64,000 bases of DNA from Gandjariella thermophila (GTDB taxonomy: Bacteria; Actinomycetota; Actinomycetes; Mycobacteriales; Pseudonocardiaceae): the NCBI RefSeq assembly GCF_005405885.1, contig NZ_BJFL01000008.1:113278-177277 (forward strand). Reading direction: 5' to 3'. Each line of letters opens with the position of its first letter. Positions within the stretch are counted from its first letter, which is position 1. Shown here one piece after another: positions 1 through 8,682 of the stretch. The position numbers and the translations under genes were made by a program. The notes beneath the pieces are model-generated. The model saw only the letters and a list, made by a program, of their open reading frames with translations. It had not been told where the DNA came from and ran no database searches.

Positions 1-676
1 AGTCGCACCGCTCGGCGAGCAGCTCGTAGGCGCGCACCATGACCACCGGGTCGTGATGCTTGACCGAGATCTTGATGTCGTGGAAGTCGTGCTCGGCGAA
101 CAGCTCGGCCTCCAGCAGCGCCGACTCGACCAGCGCCTCCGGGGTGGCCTTGCCGTGCCTGGCCAGCACCCTGGGGTCGAGGCTGCCCGCGTTGACGCCG
201 ATCCGGATGGGCGTGCCGTGGTCCTTCGCCGCCTGCGCGATCTCCTTGATCTTGTCATCGAACTTCTTGATGTTGCCCGGGTTCACCCGCACCCCGGCGC
301 AACCCGCCTCGATCGCGGCGAAGACGTACTTGGGCTGGAAGTGGATGTCGGCGATCACCGGGATCTGCGACTTCTTCGCGATCGCCGGCAGCGCGTCCGC
401 GTCGTCCTGACTCGGGCAGGCCACCCGGACGATGTCGCAGCCGGACGCGGTCAGCTCGGCGATCTGCTGCAGCGTGGCGTTGACGTCGGCGGTGACCGTC
501 GTGGTCATCGACTGCACCGAGATGGGGTACTCGCTGCCCACCCCGACGTTGCCGACCTTGATTTGACGGGTCTTGCGTCGCTCGGCGAGCACCGGGGCCG
601 GCAGCCCGGGCATGCCGAGCATGGTGCCGGAGCCGGTGTTGCCGCTCGAGTCGGTCAGCAGACCTTCGGCACTCAT
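1..676 (-). CDS. ispG: 4-hydroxy-3-methylbut-2-enyl diphosphate synthase IspG (partial)
   Basis: IspG (GcpE) reductively converts MEcPP to HMBPP, the penultimate step of the MEP isoprenoid pathway, using a 4Fe-4S cluster. The window holds the N-terminal 225 residues, with the TIM-barrel motifs QSMTTT, RVACPS and VNPGNIKKF. The C-terminal domain with the cluster cysteines lies beyond base 1. The ATG is preceded by an AGGTGA ribosome-binding site about 9 nt upstream. It follows rseP by 27 nt on the same strand, and dxr precedes rseP, so two MEP enzymes flank the protease in one probable operon. The family is certain; only the missing 3' end is unknown. Confidence 0.97.
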   Translation of the reverse strand, partial: MSAEGLLTDSSGNTGSGTMLGMPGLPAPVLAERRKTRQIKVGNVGVGSEYPISVQSMTTTVTADVNATLQQIAELTASGCDIVRVACPSQDDADALPAIAKKSQIPVIADIHFQPKYVFAAIEAGCAGVRVNPGNIKKFDDKIKEIAQAAKDHGTPIRIGVNAGSLDPRVLARHGKATPEALVESALLEAELFAEHDFHDIKISVKHHDPVVMVRAYELLAERCD

Positions 677-703
677 CGAACATTCACCTTTCCGGGGTTT
701 CCC

Positions 704-1933
704 CTACTGCCCGAAGACCCTGATCGGGTTGACGATGTCCGCGGTGACCGTGAGCAGCACCACCGCACCACCAACAAAGATCACCGCATACGTCAAAGGG
801 AGCAACTTGGTGTAGTCCACCGGGCCGCCGGCCGGCTTGCCCCACAGCCGGCGGACCGAGTCCCGCACCTTCTCGTACAGGTTGACCGCCACGTGGCCGC
901 CGTCCAGCGGCAGCAGCGGGAGCAGGTTGAACACCCCGATGAAGAAGTTCAGGTTGGCCAGCAGCAGCACGAACAGCGGCCAGAGCCCCTGCTCCGCGGC
1001 CTCACCGCCGATCCGGGTCGCGCCGACCACGCTGACCGGGCTGTTCAGGTCGCGCTGCCCGCCGCCGATCGCCTTGATCAGCGGCGGGATCTTGCTCGGC
1101 AACTGCTTGAGGCCGGTCCAGGCGCCGGCGAACATGTCGCCGGTGAACCGGGTGGCGCCGCCCAGCGCGCCGACCGCGCCGTAGTGGAACATCGTGGTGT
1201 TGGCCAGGCCGACCGCGCTCACCGTGGCCAGCTTGTTGTTCTGGCCCGGCCGGGCGTTCAGGTCGGTCACCCGCTGCACCTTGGCCACGTCCACGATCAG
1301 CGTCAGCCGCTGGCCGCCGCGCTCCACCACGAACGGGGTCGGCCCGCTGGCCTGACGGGTGACGTTGACCACATCGGTGTAGGTCGGGGTGGGCCGGCCG
1401 GCCACCGAGACGATCAGGTCACCGGGCTTGATGCCGGCGTTGCGCGCCGGAGCCGGGTCGTTCGGCCCGCACGGCGAGTACTGGAACGTCCTCGGGTCCT
1501 GCGTGGCCGGCGCGCACTGGCTGACCTCGCCCACCACCGGCTTGTCCTGCAGGTTCGGCAGCCCCATGCTGACCGCCATGAAGTAGAGGATCACGAAGCC
1601 GAGGATGAAGTGGGTCACCGACCCGGCGCACAGCACGATCACCCGCTGCCACACCGGCTTGCGGTAGAACGCCCGGGGCGAGTCCGCCTCCGGCACCTGC
1701 TCCAGCGCGGTCATCCCGACGATCTCGCAGAACCCGCCGGCCGGGATGGCCTTCAACCCGTACTCGGTCTCGCCCCGGCGGAACGACCACAGCCGCGGCC
1801 CGAACCCGATGAAGTACCGGGTGACCTTCATGCCGAAGGCCTTGGCGGTCAGCAGGTGGCCGAACTCGTGCAGCGCGACGGACACGCCGATGCCCAGCGC
1901 GAACAGCACGATCCCGAAGACGTAGGCGACCAC
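704..1933 (-). CDS. rseP: Site-2 intramembrane metalloprotease, RseP/Rip1 family (M50)
   Basis: Zinc protease that cuts membrane-bound anti-sigma factors within the bilayer. The mycobacterial relative is Rip1, which sits in the same dxr-rip1-ispG order. The 409-residue protein shows the HEFGH zinc motif at residues 22-26 inside the first membrane segment. A PDZ domain in the middle includes GIKPGDLIVSVAGR. The C-terminal LPLDGGH supplies the third metal ligand. The start is GTG, one base after the dxr stop, so translation is probably coupled to dxr. No anti-sigma substrate gene is adjacent. Confidence 0.95.
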   Translation of the reverse strand: MVAYVFGIVLFALGIGVSVALHEFGHLLTAKAFGMKVTRYFIGFGPRLWSFRRGETEYGLKAIPAGGFCEIVGMTALEQVPEADSPRAFYRKPVWQRVIVLCAGSVTHFILGFVILYFMAVSMGLPNLQDKPVVGEVSQCAPATQDPRTFQYSPCGPNDPAPARNAGIKPGDLIVSVAGRPTPTYTDVVNVTRQASGPTPFVVERGGQRLTLIVDVAKVQRVTDLNARPGQNNKLATVSAVGLANTTMFHYGAVGALGGATRFTGDMFAGAWTGLKQLPSKIPPLIKAIGGGQRDLNSPVSVVGATRIGGEAAEQGLWPLFVLLLANLNFFIGVFNLLPLLPLDGGHVAVNLYEKVRDSVRRLWGKPAGGPVDYTKLLPLTYAVIFVGGAVVLLTVTADIVNPIRVFGQ

Positions 1934-1934
1934 T

Positions 1935-3209
1935 TCAGTCCCTTCCCCACCCCGCCGTCGGGGCGACCAGTTCGCGTGCCCTTTCCCGCGCCCACTTCTC
2001 CGCGGCGAGCACGTCGCCGACGCTCGCCGGTTCGGCGTCCCAGCCGTCCGCCTCGTCGAGGACCCGCGCCACGGTGTCCACGATCGAGGTGAACGGCGTC
2101 CCGCCGCCGAGGAACGCGGCCACCGCCTCCTCGTTGGCGGCGTTGTAGATCGCCGGCATGCACCCGCCCGAGTTACCGGCCTGCCTGGCCAGCCGAACCG
2201 CGGGGAACGTCTCCTCGTCCACCGGCTCGAACGTCCATGCGGTCGGCACTACGAACGTACACGGCGAAGCGGCCCCGGAGACGCGGCTCGGCCAGGCGAG
2301 GGCCAGCGAGATGGGCAGTCGCATGTCCGGCGGGCTGGCCTGAGCCAGCGTCGAGCCGTCGGTGAAGGTGACCATCGAGTGCACCACTGACTGCGGGTGC
2401 ACCACCACGTCGATCCGGTCGTAGGGCACCCCGAACAGCAGGTGCGCCTCGATCACCTCCAGGCCCTTGTTGACCAGGGTGGCCGAGTTGATCGTCACCA
2501 CCGGGCCCATCGACCAGGTGGGGTGGGCCAGCGCGTTCTCGACGGTGACCCCGTCCAGCTCGTCCCGCCGCCGGCCACGGAAGGGCCCGCCGGAGGCGGT
2601 CAGCACCAGCCGGGCCACCTCGTCCGCCCGGCCACCGCGTAGGCACTGGGCCAGCGCCGAGTGCTCCGAGTCCACCGGCACGATCTGGCCGGGCCTGGCG
2701 GCGCGCAGCACCAGCGGCCCGCCGGCGACCAGGGACTCCTTGTTGGCCAGCGCCAGCGTGGCGCCGGTGGCCAGCGCCGCCAGGGTGGGCGCCAGCCCCT
2801 GCGACCCGGGCATGCCATTGAGCACCACGTCCGCCGGGGTGGTGGTGATCAGCTCGCCCACCGACTCCGGCCCGGCGAGCAGCCGGGGCAGCCGGAACTC
2901 GCCGCGGGCGTAGCCGCGACGCTGCGCCTCCGCGTAGAGCGCGAGTTCGACGTCCTCGGCGGCGGTGGCCCTGGTCACCGCGATCGCCGGGGCCCCGGTG
3001 GTGAGCGCCTGCGCGGCCAGCGCGGCCGGGTCGGACCCGCCGGCGGCCAGACCGACCACCCGGAACCGCTCCGGGTTGGCGGCGATCACGTCGAGGGCCT
3101 GGGTCCCGATCGAGCCGGTCGAGCCGAGGATCAGGACGGTGCGCGGCGCCGGCTCGCCGGGCGGCGGAGTGGCGGGAAGGGGATCGGTGGGCGAGGTGGA
3201 CGACTCCAT
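1935..3209 (-). CDS. dxr: 1-deoxy-D-xylulose 5-phosphate reductoisomerase
   Basis: DXR rearranges and reduces DXP to 2-C-methyl-D-erythritol 4-phosphate, the first committed MEP step, with NADPH and a divalent metal. It is the fosmidomycin target. The NADPH loop GSTGSIG lies at residues 29-35. The catalytic segments [18 protein letters not shown] and [16 protein letters not shown] follow. The chosen ATG gives 424 residues with a Pro/Thr-rich N-terminal tail of about 22 residues before the first beta strand. A GTG one codon upstream is also possible. An extended upstream reading frame exists but has no family content. First gene of the dxr-rseP-ispG group. Confidence 0.96.
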   Translation of the reverse strand: MESSTSPTDPLPATPPPGEPAPRTVLILGSTGSIGTQALDVIAANPERFRVVGLAAGGSDPAALAAQALTTGAPAIAVTRATAAEDVELALYAEAQRRGYARGEFRLPRLLAGPESVGELITTTPADVVLNGMPGSQGLAPTLAALATGATLALANKESLVAGGPLVLRAARPGQIVPVDSEHSALAQCLRGGRADEVARLVLTASGGPFRGRRRDELDGVTVENALAHPTWSMGPVVTINSATLVNKGLEVIEAHLLFGVPYDRIDVVVHPQSVVHSMVTFTDGSTLAQASPPDMRLPISLALAWPSRVSGAASPCTFVVPTAWTFEPVDEETFPAVRLARQAGNSGGCMPAIYNAANEEAVAAFLGGGTPFTSIVDTVARVLDEADGWDAEPASVGDVLAAEKWARERARELVAPTAGWGRD

Positions 3210-3499
3210 CACGCCTATTGTCCCCGAAACCGCGCCGGCCGCGCGGCGGTGGGGCACCCGCAGACCGGAGGCCGAGCCGGGCCGCCGCGCCGCCATGTGG
3301 GACGATGGGCGGTGGCAGGATCGGAGATCAGGAGTTCCGGCGGCTGGTTCAGTCGCAGTGGGCTGACCACGGCGCGCGCCAGGGCCGGCAGGCCCGTGAT
3401 CGGGATGGCAGTGCACGGTGGGTCGCGACGCGGCCCGCATGGGTGAGGGCCCTGCCGGCACGATCGCGGCGGCGCGCGGAGTCGCGAGAAGGAGGAGTC

Positions 3500-3763
3500 G
3501 TGGCGACCTCGGAGCTGGAGAAGCGCCCCGCGAGCACCGTGGACATCCACGAGGAGCCGTCCGCCGAGTGGGGCTGGCACGGGAGGTTCCCGAGGGCCAC
3601 CCAGGTGGCCGGCTGGTTCTCCACCATCGTGCTGGTGCTGATGGCCCTGGTCGGCAACCACCGGGGGCACGTCGAGGTGGTGTGGCTGCTGGGCATCGCC
3701 GCGGTGATGGCCGTCATGCTGATCCGCGACCTGATCAAGCGGCGCCGGACCTTCCTCCGCTGA
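3500..3763 (+). CDS. Small two-helix membrane protein, DUF2631-like
   Basis: An 87-residue protein divergent from dxr. The N-terminal half is hydrophilic and contains the motif [12 protein letters not shown]. Two membrane helices follow, around residues 36-54 and 61-75, and the protein ends in a basic tail (KRRRTFLR). This layout matches the DUF2631 family, found only in actinobacteria and often near dxr. The GTG start is set by a strong AAGGAGGAG ribosome-binding site just upstream. Function unknown. The 290-base gap to dxr carries no other gene and should hold the divergent promoters. Confidence 0.8.
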   Translation: MATSELEKRPASTVDIHEEPSAEWGWHGRFPRATQVAGWFSTIVLVLMALVGNHRGHVEVVWLLGIAAVMAVMLIRDLIKRRRTFLR

Positions 3764-3814
3764 CGTACGCGTCAGCCCGCGGCGCGAGACGGATCGCCAG
3801 GTTGGCGGTTCGAC

Positions 3815-4159
3815 TCACAGGGCCAGCACGCGGCGCAGTCCCGCGTCGACGTCACGCATCAGGTTCGCGGGGACCCGGCCCACCCGCTGGGTCAGATCGT
3901 CCTTGTTCAGGGTGACCAGCGCGGTCACGTTCACCACCGAGTCCCGGGGCAACCCGGTCACGGACGCGGGCAGGAAGACGTTTCCCGGCGCGGCGGCCAG
4001 CCTGGTGTTGGATGTGACCGCCGCGACCAGCACGGTCGCGAGTCGGCTGGCGTTGTAGGGGTCGGCCTGCACGACGAGCACCGGGCGGAGCTTGGCGGGC
4101 CGGGAGCCGTCGGTGTCGCCGAGATCGGCCCAGTGGATGGTGCCCCGCTGGATCACCAC
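3815..4159 (-). CDS. mazF: MazF/PemK-family endoribonuclease toxin
   Basis: Predicted sequence-specific mRNA interferase of the type II MazEF class, 114 residues. Family motifs are RGTIHWADLG at the N-terminus, then LRPVLVVQ, VTSNTRL, FLPASVTGLPRDSVVNV and a C-terminal DVDAGLRRVL. The catalytic surface of MazF uses the RP and SVVNV segments. The GTG start overlaps the antitoxin 3' end by 7 bases; a second GTG three bases on would give a GTGA junction. Both overlaps are typical of toxin-antitoxin pairs. It is convergent with the DUF2631 gene. No truncation is visible. Confidence 0.88.
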   Translation of the reverse strand: MVIQRGTIHWADLGDTDGSRPAKLRPVLVVQADPYNASRLATVLVAAVTSNTRLAAAPGNVFLPASVTGLPRDSVVNVTALVTLNKDDLTQRVGRVPANLMRDVDAGLRRVLAL

Positions 4160-4401
4160 TCGTCATCCGTCCGCGCCAGGCGGCGCCGGCCCGCGGCGGC
4201 GGCCGCCGCGGCGGAGTCCTCGTCGTCGCCGACACGTTCGAGGGCCGCGTTGATCTCCTCGGTGAGCGACTGCTCCTCCAGGTGATCGAGGTAGTAGCGC
4301 GCGGCGCGCGCGTAGAATTCGGAGCGGGTCAGTCCGAGACACTTCGCGGTCTGCTCCACGCGCGCGAACGTCTCGTCGGGTACCGAGATCGCCGTTTTCA
4401 T
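4153..4401 (-). CDS. mazE: Ribbon-helix-helix antitoxin partner of MazF
   Basis: An 82-residue antitoxin. Residues 1-45 (KTAISVPDETFARVEQ...LTRSEFYARAARYYL) form a ribbon-helix-helix DNA-binding domain that should dimerise and repress its own operon. Residues 50-82 are acidic then Ala-rich, ending RRRLARTDDEW; such tails are disordered and wrap the MazF dimer. It is the first gene of the pair. It probably starts at or very near the transcription start, because a TATACT box lies only 6 bases before the ATG. The family assignment is good, but the name mazE is by partner, not by sequence identity. Confidence 0.82.
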   Translation of the reverse strand: MKTAISVPDETFARVEQTAKCLGLTRSEFYARAARYYLDHLEEQSLTEEINAALERVGDDEDSAAAAAAAGRRRLARTDDEW

Positions 4402-4407
4402 ACCCTC

Positions 4408-4427
4408 AGTATAACCGGGTATAACCC
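4408..4427 (-). promoter_or_regulatory. mazEF promoter with tandem operator-like repeats
   Basis: Read on the minus strand, GGTTATAC occurs twice with a 10-base period (plus-strand GTATAACC at 4409-4416 and 4419-4426). The downstream copy contains TATACT, a good -10 hexamer, 6 bases before the mazE ATG. That spacing implies a leaderless transcript. Repeats one helical turn apart are what a ribbon-helix-helix repressor such as the encoded antitoxin would bind cooperatively. The repeats and spacing are seen directly; binding is inferred. Confidence 0.6.
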
Positions 4428-4525
4428 TGCGCGGTCAGTTCTTGTTCCTGAACGCGCGCCGCGATCGCGTCGCCGGGGCGCGATCGGGACCCAGCACTCC
4501 GGTCGTGCCTGACCAGGCGCCCCGC

Positions 4526-4541
4526 CCCCGCGATCGCGGGG
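4526..4541 (-). terminator. Palindrome downstream of rlmN, possible terminator
   Basis: A perfect 16-base palindrome, CCCCGCGATCGCGGGG, can form a 6-bp GC stem with a GATC loop. It lies about 65 bases past the rlmN stop and before mazEF on the same strand. There is no U-tract, which is common for actinobacterial hairpins. A protein-binding site is the alternative. Confidence 0.45.
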
Positions 4542-4603
4542 CTTCGCCCTAGCGCGTTCCCATACTCGTCATCGCAGGGTCGGTCCGGTTCCGAAACAGG
4601 CGG

Positions 4604-5710
4604 TCAGTTGTCCGCGGCGAGCTGGCCGCAGGCGGCGGCGATCTCCTGGCCGCGGGTGTCCCGCACGGTGCACTCCACACCCTGCTCCCGCACCCGGCGC
4701 ACGAACTCGTGTTCCACCGGCTTGGGGCTGGCGTCCCACTCGCTGCCCGGCGTGGGGTTCAGCGGGATGACGTTCACGTGCACCAACCGGCCCAGGTGTG
4801 CGCGCAGTACCCGGCCCAGCAGGTCGGCCCGCCACGGCTGGTCGTTCACCTCGCGGATCAGCGCGTACTCGACGGACACCCGCCGGCCGGTGCGGTCGGC
4901 GTAGTACCGGGCCGCGTCCAGCACCTCGGCGACCTTCCACCGGGTGTTCACCGGGACGAGCGTGTCCCGCAACTCGTCGTCCGGAGTGTGCAGGGAGACG
5001 GCGAGGCGGACCTGGAGATTCTCCTCGGCCAGCTTCCGGATGGCGGGCACCAGCCCGACGGTGGACACCGTTACCGACCGCTGCGAGATGCCCAGCCCGT
5101 CCGGAGCCCGGTCGCAGATGCGGTGCACCGCGTCCACCACCCTGCGGTAGTTGGCCAGCGGCTCGCCCATCCCCATGAACACGATGTTGGACAGCCGACC
5201 GGGGCCGCCGGGCAGCGCGCCATCCCGCATGGCCGCGGCCGCGGTGCGCACCTGGTCGACGATCTCCGCGGTGGACAGGTTGCGCCGCAGGCCGCCCTGG
5301 CCGGTGGCGCAGAACGGGCAGGCCATCCCGCATCCGGCCTGGCTGGAGATGCACACCGTGGCGCGGTCCGGGTAGCGCATGAGCACGCTTTCCAGCAGGG
5401 TGCCGTCGTGCGCTCGCCACAGCGTCTTGCGGGTGGCGCCGCCGTCGCACGCCACATGCCGCACCGGCGCGAGTAGCGGCGGCAGCAGTGCCTCGGCCAG
5501 CCGCTCCCGGGCCGCCGCCGGGATGTCGGTCATCGCGGCCGGATCGGCGGTCAGCCGGGCGAAGTAGTGGTGGGAAAGCTGGCGGGCGCGGAACGGCTTC
5601 TCGCCCAACTCGGCGACGGCCGCCCGGCGGTCGGCCGCGGAGAGGTCCGCGAGGTGGCGGGGTGGCAGGCCGCGTCGGGGTGCGTCGAAGACGAGCGGGA
5701 GTGCGGTCAT
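4604..5710 (-). CDS. rlmN: 23S rRNA (A2503-C2)/tRNA (A37-C2) methyltransferase RlmN
   Basis: Radical-SAM methyltransferase that methylates C2 of A2503 in 23S rRNA and of A37 in some tRNAs, aiding translational fidelity. The cluster motif CGMACPFC (CxxxCxxC) sits in the first half. GMGEPLANY and the SLHTP segment follow. The second catalytic cysteine is in the C-terminal [11 protein letters not shown] choose the ATG giving MTALPL (368 residues), because the preceding reading frame stops with an ATGA overlap exactly there. A GTG three codons upstream is possible. Length is normal for the family. Confidence 0.95.
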   Translation of the reverse strand: MTALPLVFDAPRRGLPPRHLADLSAADRRAAVAELGEKPFRARQLSHHYFARLTADPAAMTDIPAAARERLAEALLPPLLAPVRHVACDGGATRKTLWRAHDGTLLESVLMRYPDRATVCISSQAGCGMACPFCATGQGGLRRNLSTAEIVDQVRTAAAAMRDGALPGGPGRLSNIVFMGMGEPLANYRRVVDAVHRICDRAPDGLGISQRSVTVSTVGLVPAIRKLAEENLQVRLAVSLHTPDDELRDTLVPVNTRWKVAEVLDAARYYADRTGRRVSVEYALIREVNDQPWRADLLGRVLRAHLGRLVHVNVIPLNPTPGSEWDASPKPVEHEFVRRVREQGVECTVRDTRGQEIAAACGQLAADN

Positions 5711-5875
5711 GGCGTCCACCAGTGTCCCATGGCCGCCGCGGTGCCCGGAGCCACGCGCTCGCCGCTCAGGTCAGCGAGCACGACCAGCGAGGCGGCCCCG
5801 GCCGGCCAGCTCTTCTCCCGCCGCCGCGAACACCAGCAGGGCCATCCGGTGCGGGTTTCGGCTGGTCACGTCCAC
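5707..5875 (-). pseudogene. Small frameshifted reading frame upstream of rlmN
   Basis: From a GTG at 5875, one frame reads VDVTSRNPHRMALLVFAAAG with high third-position GC. It then runs out of frame near 5800. The next frame continues as [20 protein letters not shown] and ends GHWWTP with a TGA overlapping the rlmN ATG (ATGA). Joined by a one-base shift, this would be a protein of about 55 residues translationally coupled to rlmN. I do not recognise the family. It may be a decayed gene, a sequencing error in the GGCCGGCCGGGGCC run, or chance. About 130 bases remain between this frame and padR. Confidence 0.4.
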
Positions 5876-5935
5876 GTGGCCGGCGTTAGCCGCGGGATCT
5901 GACGGTCCCGGCCGAAATGTGGCGCGGACGGTTGC

Positions 5936-5978
5936 CGATGCATCGTCGTTGCATCGCGATACGTTTGCGATATATCGT
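5936..5978 (+). promoter_or_regulatory. padR promoter with two palindromes
   Basis: Two 10-base palindromes, CGATGCATCG (5936-5945) and CGATATATCG (5968-5977), flank a TTGCAT -35-like hexamer (5949-5954). A TATCGT/ATATCG -10 lies 17-18 bases further on. PadR repressors usually bind palindromes over their own promoter, so autoregulation is likely. The symmetry is seen; the binding is inferred. Confidence 0.5.
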
Positions 5979-6010
5979 TAGAGCGTCCCGCACCGATCGA
6001 GGGAGGAAGC

Positions 6011-6784
6011 ATGCGAGGCCCGTTCCCCGACTTCGACCATCACCACCGTCACCACCACCCGCACCACGGGTTCGGCTTCGGCCCCGGCGACCCGAGCGCC
6101 GGCGAGTTCCCCGGCGTGCCGCCCGAGGCCCACTTCGACCCGCGCGCTGGCCGCCTGCGACACGGCGGCTTCCCGTGGCCCGGCGGCCGCGCGGGCTTTC
6201 CCGGATTCCCCGGCTTCCCACCGTTCCCCGGCGGTCCGGGCGGGGGCTTCGGGTTCGGTGGCCGGCGCGGCGGGCGGGGCGGCCGGCGGCAGCGCCGCGG
6301 CGACGTGCGCAACGCCGTGCTCACCCTGCTCGCCGAGCGGCCCATGCACGGCTACGAGATCATCCAGGAGATCACCGAACGGTCGAACGGCCTGTGGCGG
6401 CCGAGCCCCGGCTCGGTGTACCCCACCCTGCAACTACTCGCCGACGAGGAACTGGTGTCCACCAGCGAGGAGTCAGCGGGCAAGAAGCTGTTCACACTGA
6501 CCGACGCCGGCCGGGCGCAGGCAGAGAAGCTGGACGACACCCCGCCGTGGGAACGGCTCACCGCGGACGTCGACCCCGTCGAGCTCGCCCTGCGCACCGC
6601 CTACGGCAACCTCACCACGGCGATCTTCCAGCTCGCCTGGGCAGCGGACGGCGAGCAGAAGTCCAAGGCGGTCGAGGTGCTGGACGGGGCGCGCCGGCAG
6701 CTCTACGCGATCCTCGCGGAGAGCGGCATCGAACCGACCACCGACCTCGGTGAGCCGGACGAGTACGGCGAGGACGAGGACTGA
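6011..6784 (+). CDS. PadR-family transcriptional regulator with His/Gly-rich N-terminus
   Basis: A 257-residue regulator. Residues 96-175 form the PadR winged helix, with motifs RNAVLTLLAERPMHGYEI, PGSVYPTLQLL and KKLFTLTDAGR. A C-terminal helical region for dimerisation and an acidic tail follow. The first 95 residues are unusual: His-rich (8 of residues 10-19), then Gly/Pro/Phe-rich with repeated FPGFPG units, then Arg/Gly-rich before the HTH. The His cluster could bind metal, but nothing else shows this. A GGGAGGAAGC ribosome-binding site precedes the ATG. It is convergent with the methyltransferase, so its target cannot be read from an operon. Confidence 0.88.
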   Translation: MRGPFPDFDHHHRHHHPHHGFGFGPGDPSAGEFPGVPPEAHFDPRAGRLRHGGFPWPGGRAGFPGFPGFPPFPGGPGGGFGFGGRRGGRGGRRQRRGDVRNAVLTLLAERPMHGYEIIQEITERSNGLWRPSPGSVYPTLQLLADEELVSTSEESAGKKLFTLTDAGRAQAEKLDDTPPWERLTADVDPVELALRTAYGNLTTAIFQLAWAADGEQKSKAVEVLDGARRQLYAILAESGIEPTTDLGEPDEYGEDED

Positions 6785-6851
6785 TCTGGGACTGGCCGGC
6801 GATCGGAGGACCAGGGGCGCCGCCGATCGCGCCGGGCCGGACCCACCGACG

Positions 6852-6891
6852 CCGGCCTGGTGCCGCCCCGATCAGGGCAGCACCAGGCCGG
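6852..6891. terminator. Bidirectional terminator hairpin between padR and methyltransferase
   Basis: Two perfect 12-base arms (6852-6863 and 6880-6891, CCGGCCTGGTGC and its complement) enclose a 16-base loop that has its own GCCC/GGGC pairing. The hairpin contains the methyltransferase stop codon and its last codons. It lies about 70 bases past the padR stop, so it can serve both converging transcripts. Confidence 0.75.
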
Positions 6892-7618
6892 TGGGCTTGC
6901 GCCGCACGTGCAGCCGGTAGCCGACCGGGATGGTCAGGCCGGGCGTCTCGGCGATGGCCCTGGCCGCGACCTCGGCGGAGAACTCGATCCGCAGCGTGGC
7001 CTCCAGGCTGGCCCGGTCGGGGAACCGCCAGATGGTGTCCACCCGGCGGCAGGTGAACCCCTGCTCGGCGAAGAACGCGGTCACGTCGGCCGGGTCGTAG
7101 TGCGGCAGGTCGGCGCACATCCAGGTGCCGTACGGCGGGCGGGCGGCGTCCAGGTCGACGATCGCGAGCGCGCCGCCCGGCCGCAGTACCCGCTCCGCCT
7201 CACGCAGTCCGGGTTCGCAGCCACGGCCGAAGAAGTAGGCGGTGCGCGCGTGCACCAGGTCGGCGCAGCCGTCCGGCAGCGGCATCCGCTGTGCCGCGCC
7301 GGCGACCACGGTGACGTGGTCCAGAGCCGCGGTGCGCCGCTGCGCACGCCGCACCAGCGGCGGATGGGGTTCGACGCCGACCACACTGCGGGCGGTGGCG
7401 GCGAAAACCGGAAGGTGGAAGCCGTCGCCGCAGCCGACATCCACCACGTCCGACCCGGCCCAGTCGCACTCCGCGCGCAGCGCCCGCCACAGCGCGCCCC
7501 CGGCGTCCTGCGCCCGGTTCTCCATCTCGTAGACGTCCGGCCAGTGCCAGATGTTCGGGCTGGGCACGACGTCGACCGGGTGCAGCGCGGAGATCGCCGC
7601 ACGAAGAAAGCCCCGCAC
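6872..7618 (-). CDS. Class I SAM-dependent methyltransferase
   Basis: A 248-residue Rossmann methyltransferase. Motif I is VVDVGCGDGFHLPVF, the acidic end of strand 2 is GVEPHPP, and motif IV is CADLVHARTAYFFG. ERVLRPGGALAIVDLD is the usual post-IV strand. This is the UbiE/Methyltransf_11 fold; the substrate is not predictable. WHWPDVYEMENRA near the N-terminus and the Trp/Arg-rich middle are family-specific but unassigned. The GTG start is close to the cdsA 3' end (39 bases), so it probably belongs to the cdsA transcript. Confidence 0.85.
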   Translation of the reverse strand: MRGFLRAAISALHPVDVVPSPNIWHWPDVYEMENRAQDAGGALWRALRAECDWAGSDVVDVGCGDGFHLPVFAATARSVVGVEPHPPLVRRAQRRTAALDHVTVVAGAAQRMPLPDGCADLVHARTAYFFGRGCEPGLREAERVLRPGGALAIVDLDAARPPYGTWMCADLPHYDPADVTAFFAEQGFTCRRVDTIWRFPDRASLEATLRIEFSAEVAARAIAETPGLTIPVGYRLHVRRKPTGLVLP

Positions 7619-7657
7619 CGGGACACTGTACGGGCCGCCCCCGCGACGGCGGGAAGG

Positions 7658-8548
7658 TCAGCCCGGCACGAACAGGCGGAGCAGCAGCCAGGCCACCACG
7701 GCGGAGGGCAGCAGCGAGTCCATCCGGTCCATCAGGCCACCGTGACCGGGCAGCAGGTTGCCCATGTCCTTGATCCCCAGGTCCCGCTTGATCAGCGACT
7801 CGACCAGGTCACCCATGGTGGAGGTGACCACGATGGCGGCACCGAACAGCAGCCCCTGCCACCACCGCCCCGGTCCGGGCAGCAGCAGGCTGACCGCGAG
7901 CGCACCGGCGGTGAGCCCGGCGACCGCCGAGCCGGCGAAGCCCTCCCAGGACTTCTTCGGGCTGATCGACGGCGCCATCGGATGCCGGCCCAGCAGCACC
8001 CCGGCGGTGTAGCCGCCGGTGTCCGAGCACACCACGCAGATCAGGAAGCACAGCACCCGGGCGGTGCCGTCCGGCGGCACCACCAGCATCGCCGCGAACG
8101 AGGCGAACATCGGCACGTAGGCCGCCGTGAACACGGACGCGCTGACGTCCCGCAGGTACCCGGAGGCACCGCCGCGGAACCGCCACAGCAGGCAGGCCAG
8201 GATGGTGACCACGAACGCGGCGAGCAGACCCACCCGCTCGAACGGCCAGGACAGCCACAGCATCGCCTGGCCACCCACCAGCACGGGGACCAGCGCGACG
8301 CGGATGCCGGCGCCGCGGCGGAGGGCACCGGCCAGCTCCACCGTCGCGGTCGCCACGGCCAGCGCGATGATGCCCAGGAACACCTGCCGCACGGTCAGCA
8401 GCACGGCCAGCACAGCGGCACCGAGCAGCACGCCGACGGCGATCGCGGCCGGCAGGTTGCGCCCCGCCCGCCGGACCTTGGCGCCGGGGTCCCTGCCCGG
8501 TGACCCGCTGGCGTCGCGCTGACCGTTGGAGGCCACTACCGCTCCCAC
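7658..8548 (-). CDS. cdsA: Phosphatidate cytidylyltransferase (CDP-diglyceride synthase)
   Basis: Makes CDP-diacylglycerol from CTP and phosphatidic acid at the membrane, feeding phosphatidylinositol, cardiolipin and other lipids. The 296-residue protein has about eight hydrophobic segments after a charged N-terminal stretch. It carries the CDS signature near the C-terminus: SLIKRDLGIKD followed by GHGGLMDRMDSL, with the metal-binding acidic residues. The start is GTG; a second GTG four codons on is equally plausible. It is downstream of frr in the conserved rpsB-tsf-pyrH-frr-cdsA order. Confidence 0.95.
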   Translation of the reverse strand: MGAVVASNGQRDASGSPGRDPGAKVRRAGRNLPAAIAVGVLLGAAVLAVLLTVRQVFLGIIALAVATATVELAGALRRGAGIRVALVPVLVGGQAMLWLSWPFERVGLLAAFVVTILACLLWRFRGGASGYLRDVSASVFTAAYVPMFASFAAMLVVPPDGTARVLCFLICVVCSDTGGYTAGVLLGRHPMAPSISPKKSWEGFAGSAVAGLTAGALAVSLLLPGPGRWWQGLLFGAAIVVTSTMGDLVESLIKRDLGIKDMGNLLPGHGGLMDRMDSLLPSAVVAWLLLRLFVPG

Positions 8549-8682
8549 CGCGACCCTCGCTCGGTGACGGATCGGGTGCTGGGAACAGCCGCTGCGGGCG
8601 CGGCGCCGCGCCCGCAGCCGCCCACGACGACGCCTGGCCTCGAGTGGGGACCGGAGAGCTGGGGGAACGGGGTCGGCAGCAC

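Noticed and set aside
53..2092. A 679-codon open frame on the plus strand
   Set aside because: It is the shadow of ispG, rseP and part of dxr on the other strand; it is rich in Arg, His, Val and Gly and has no family content. The same holds for the long plus-strand frames at 10235-12500 and 34527-37289 outside the called genes.
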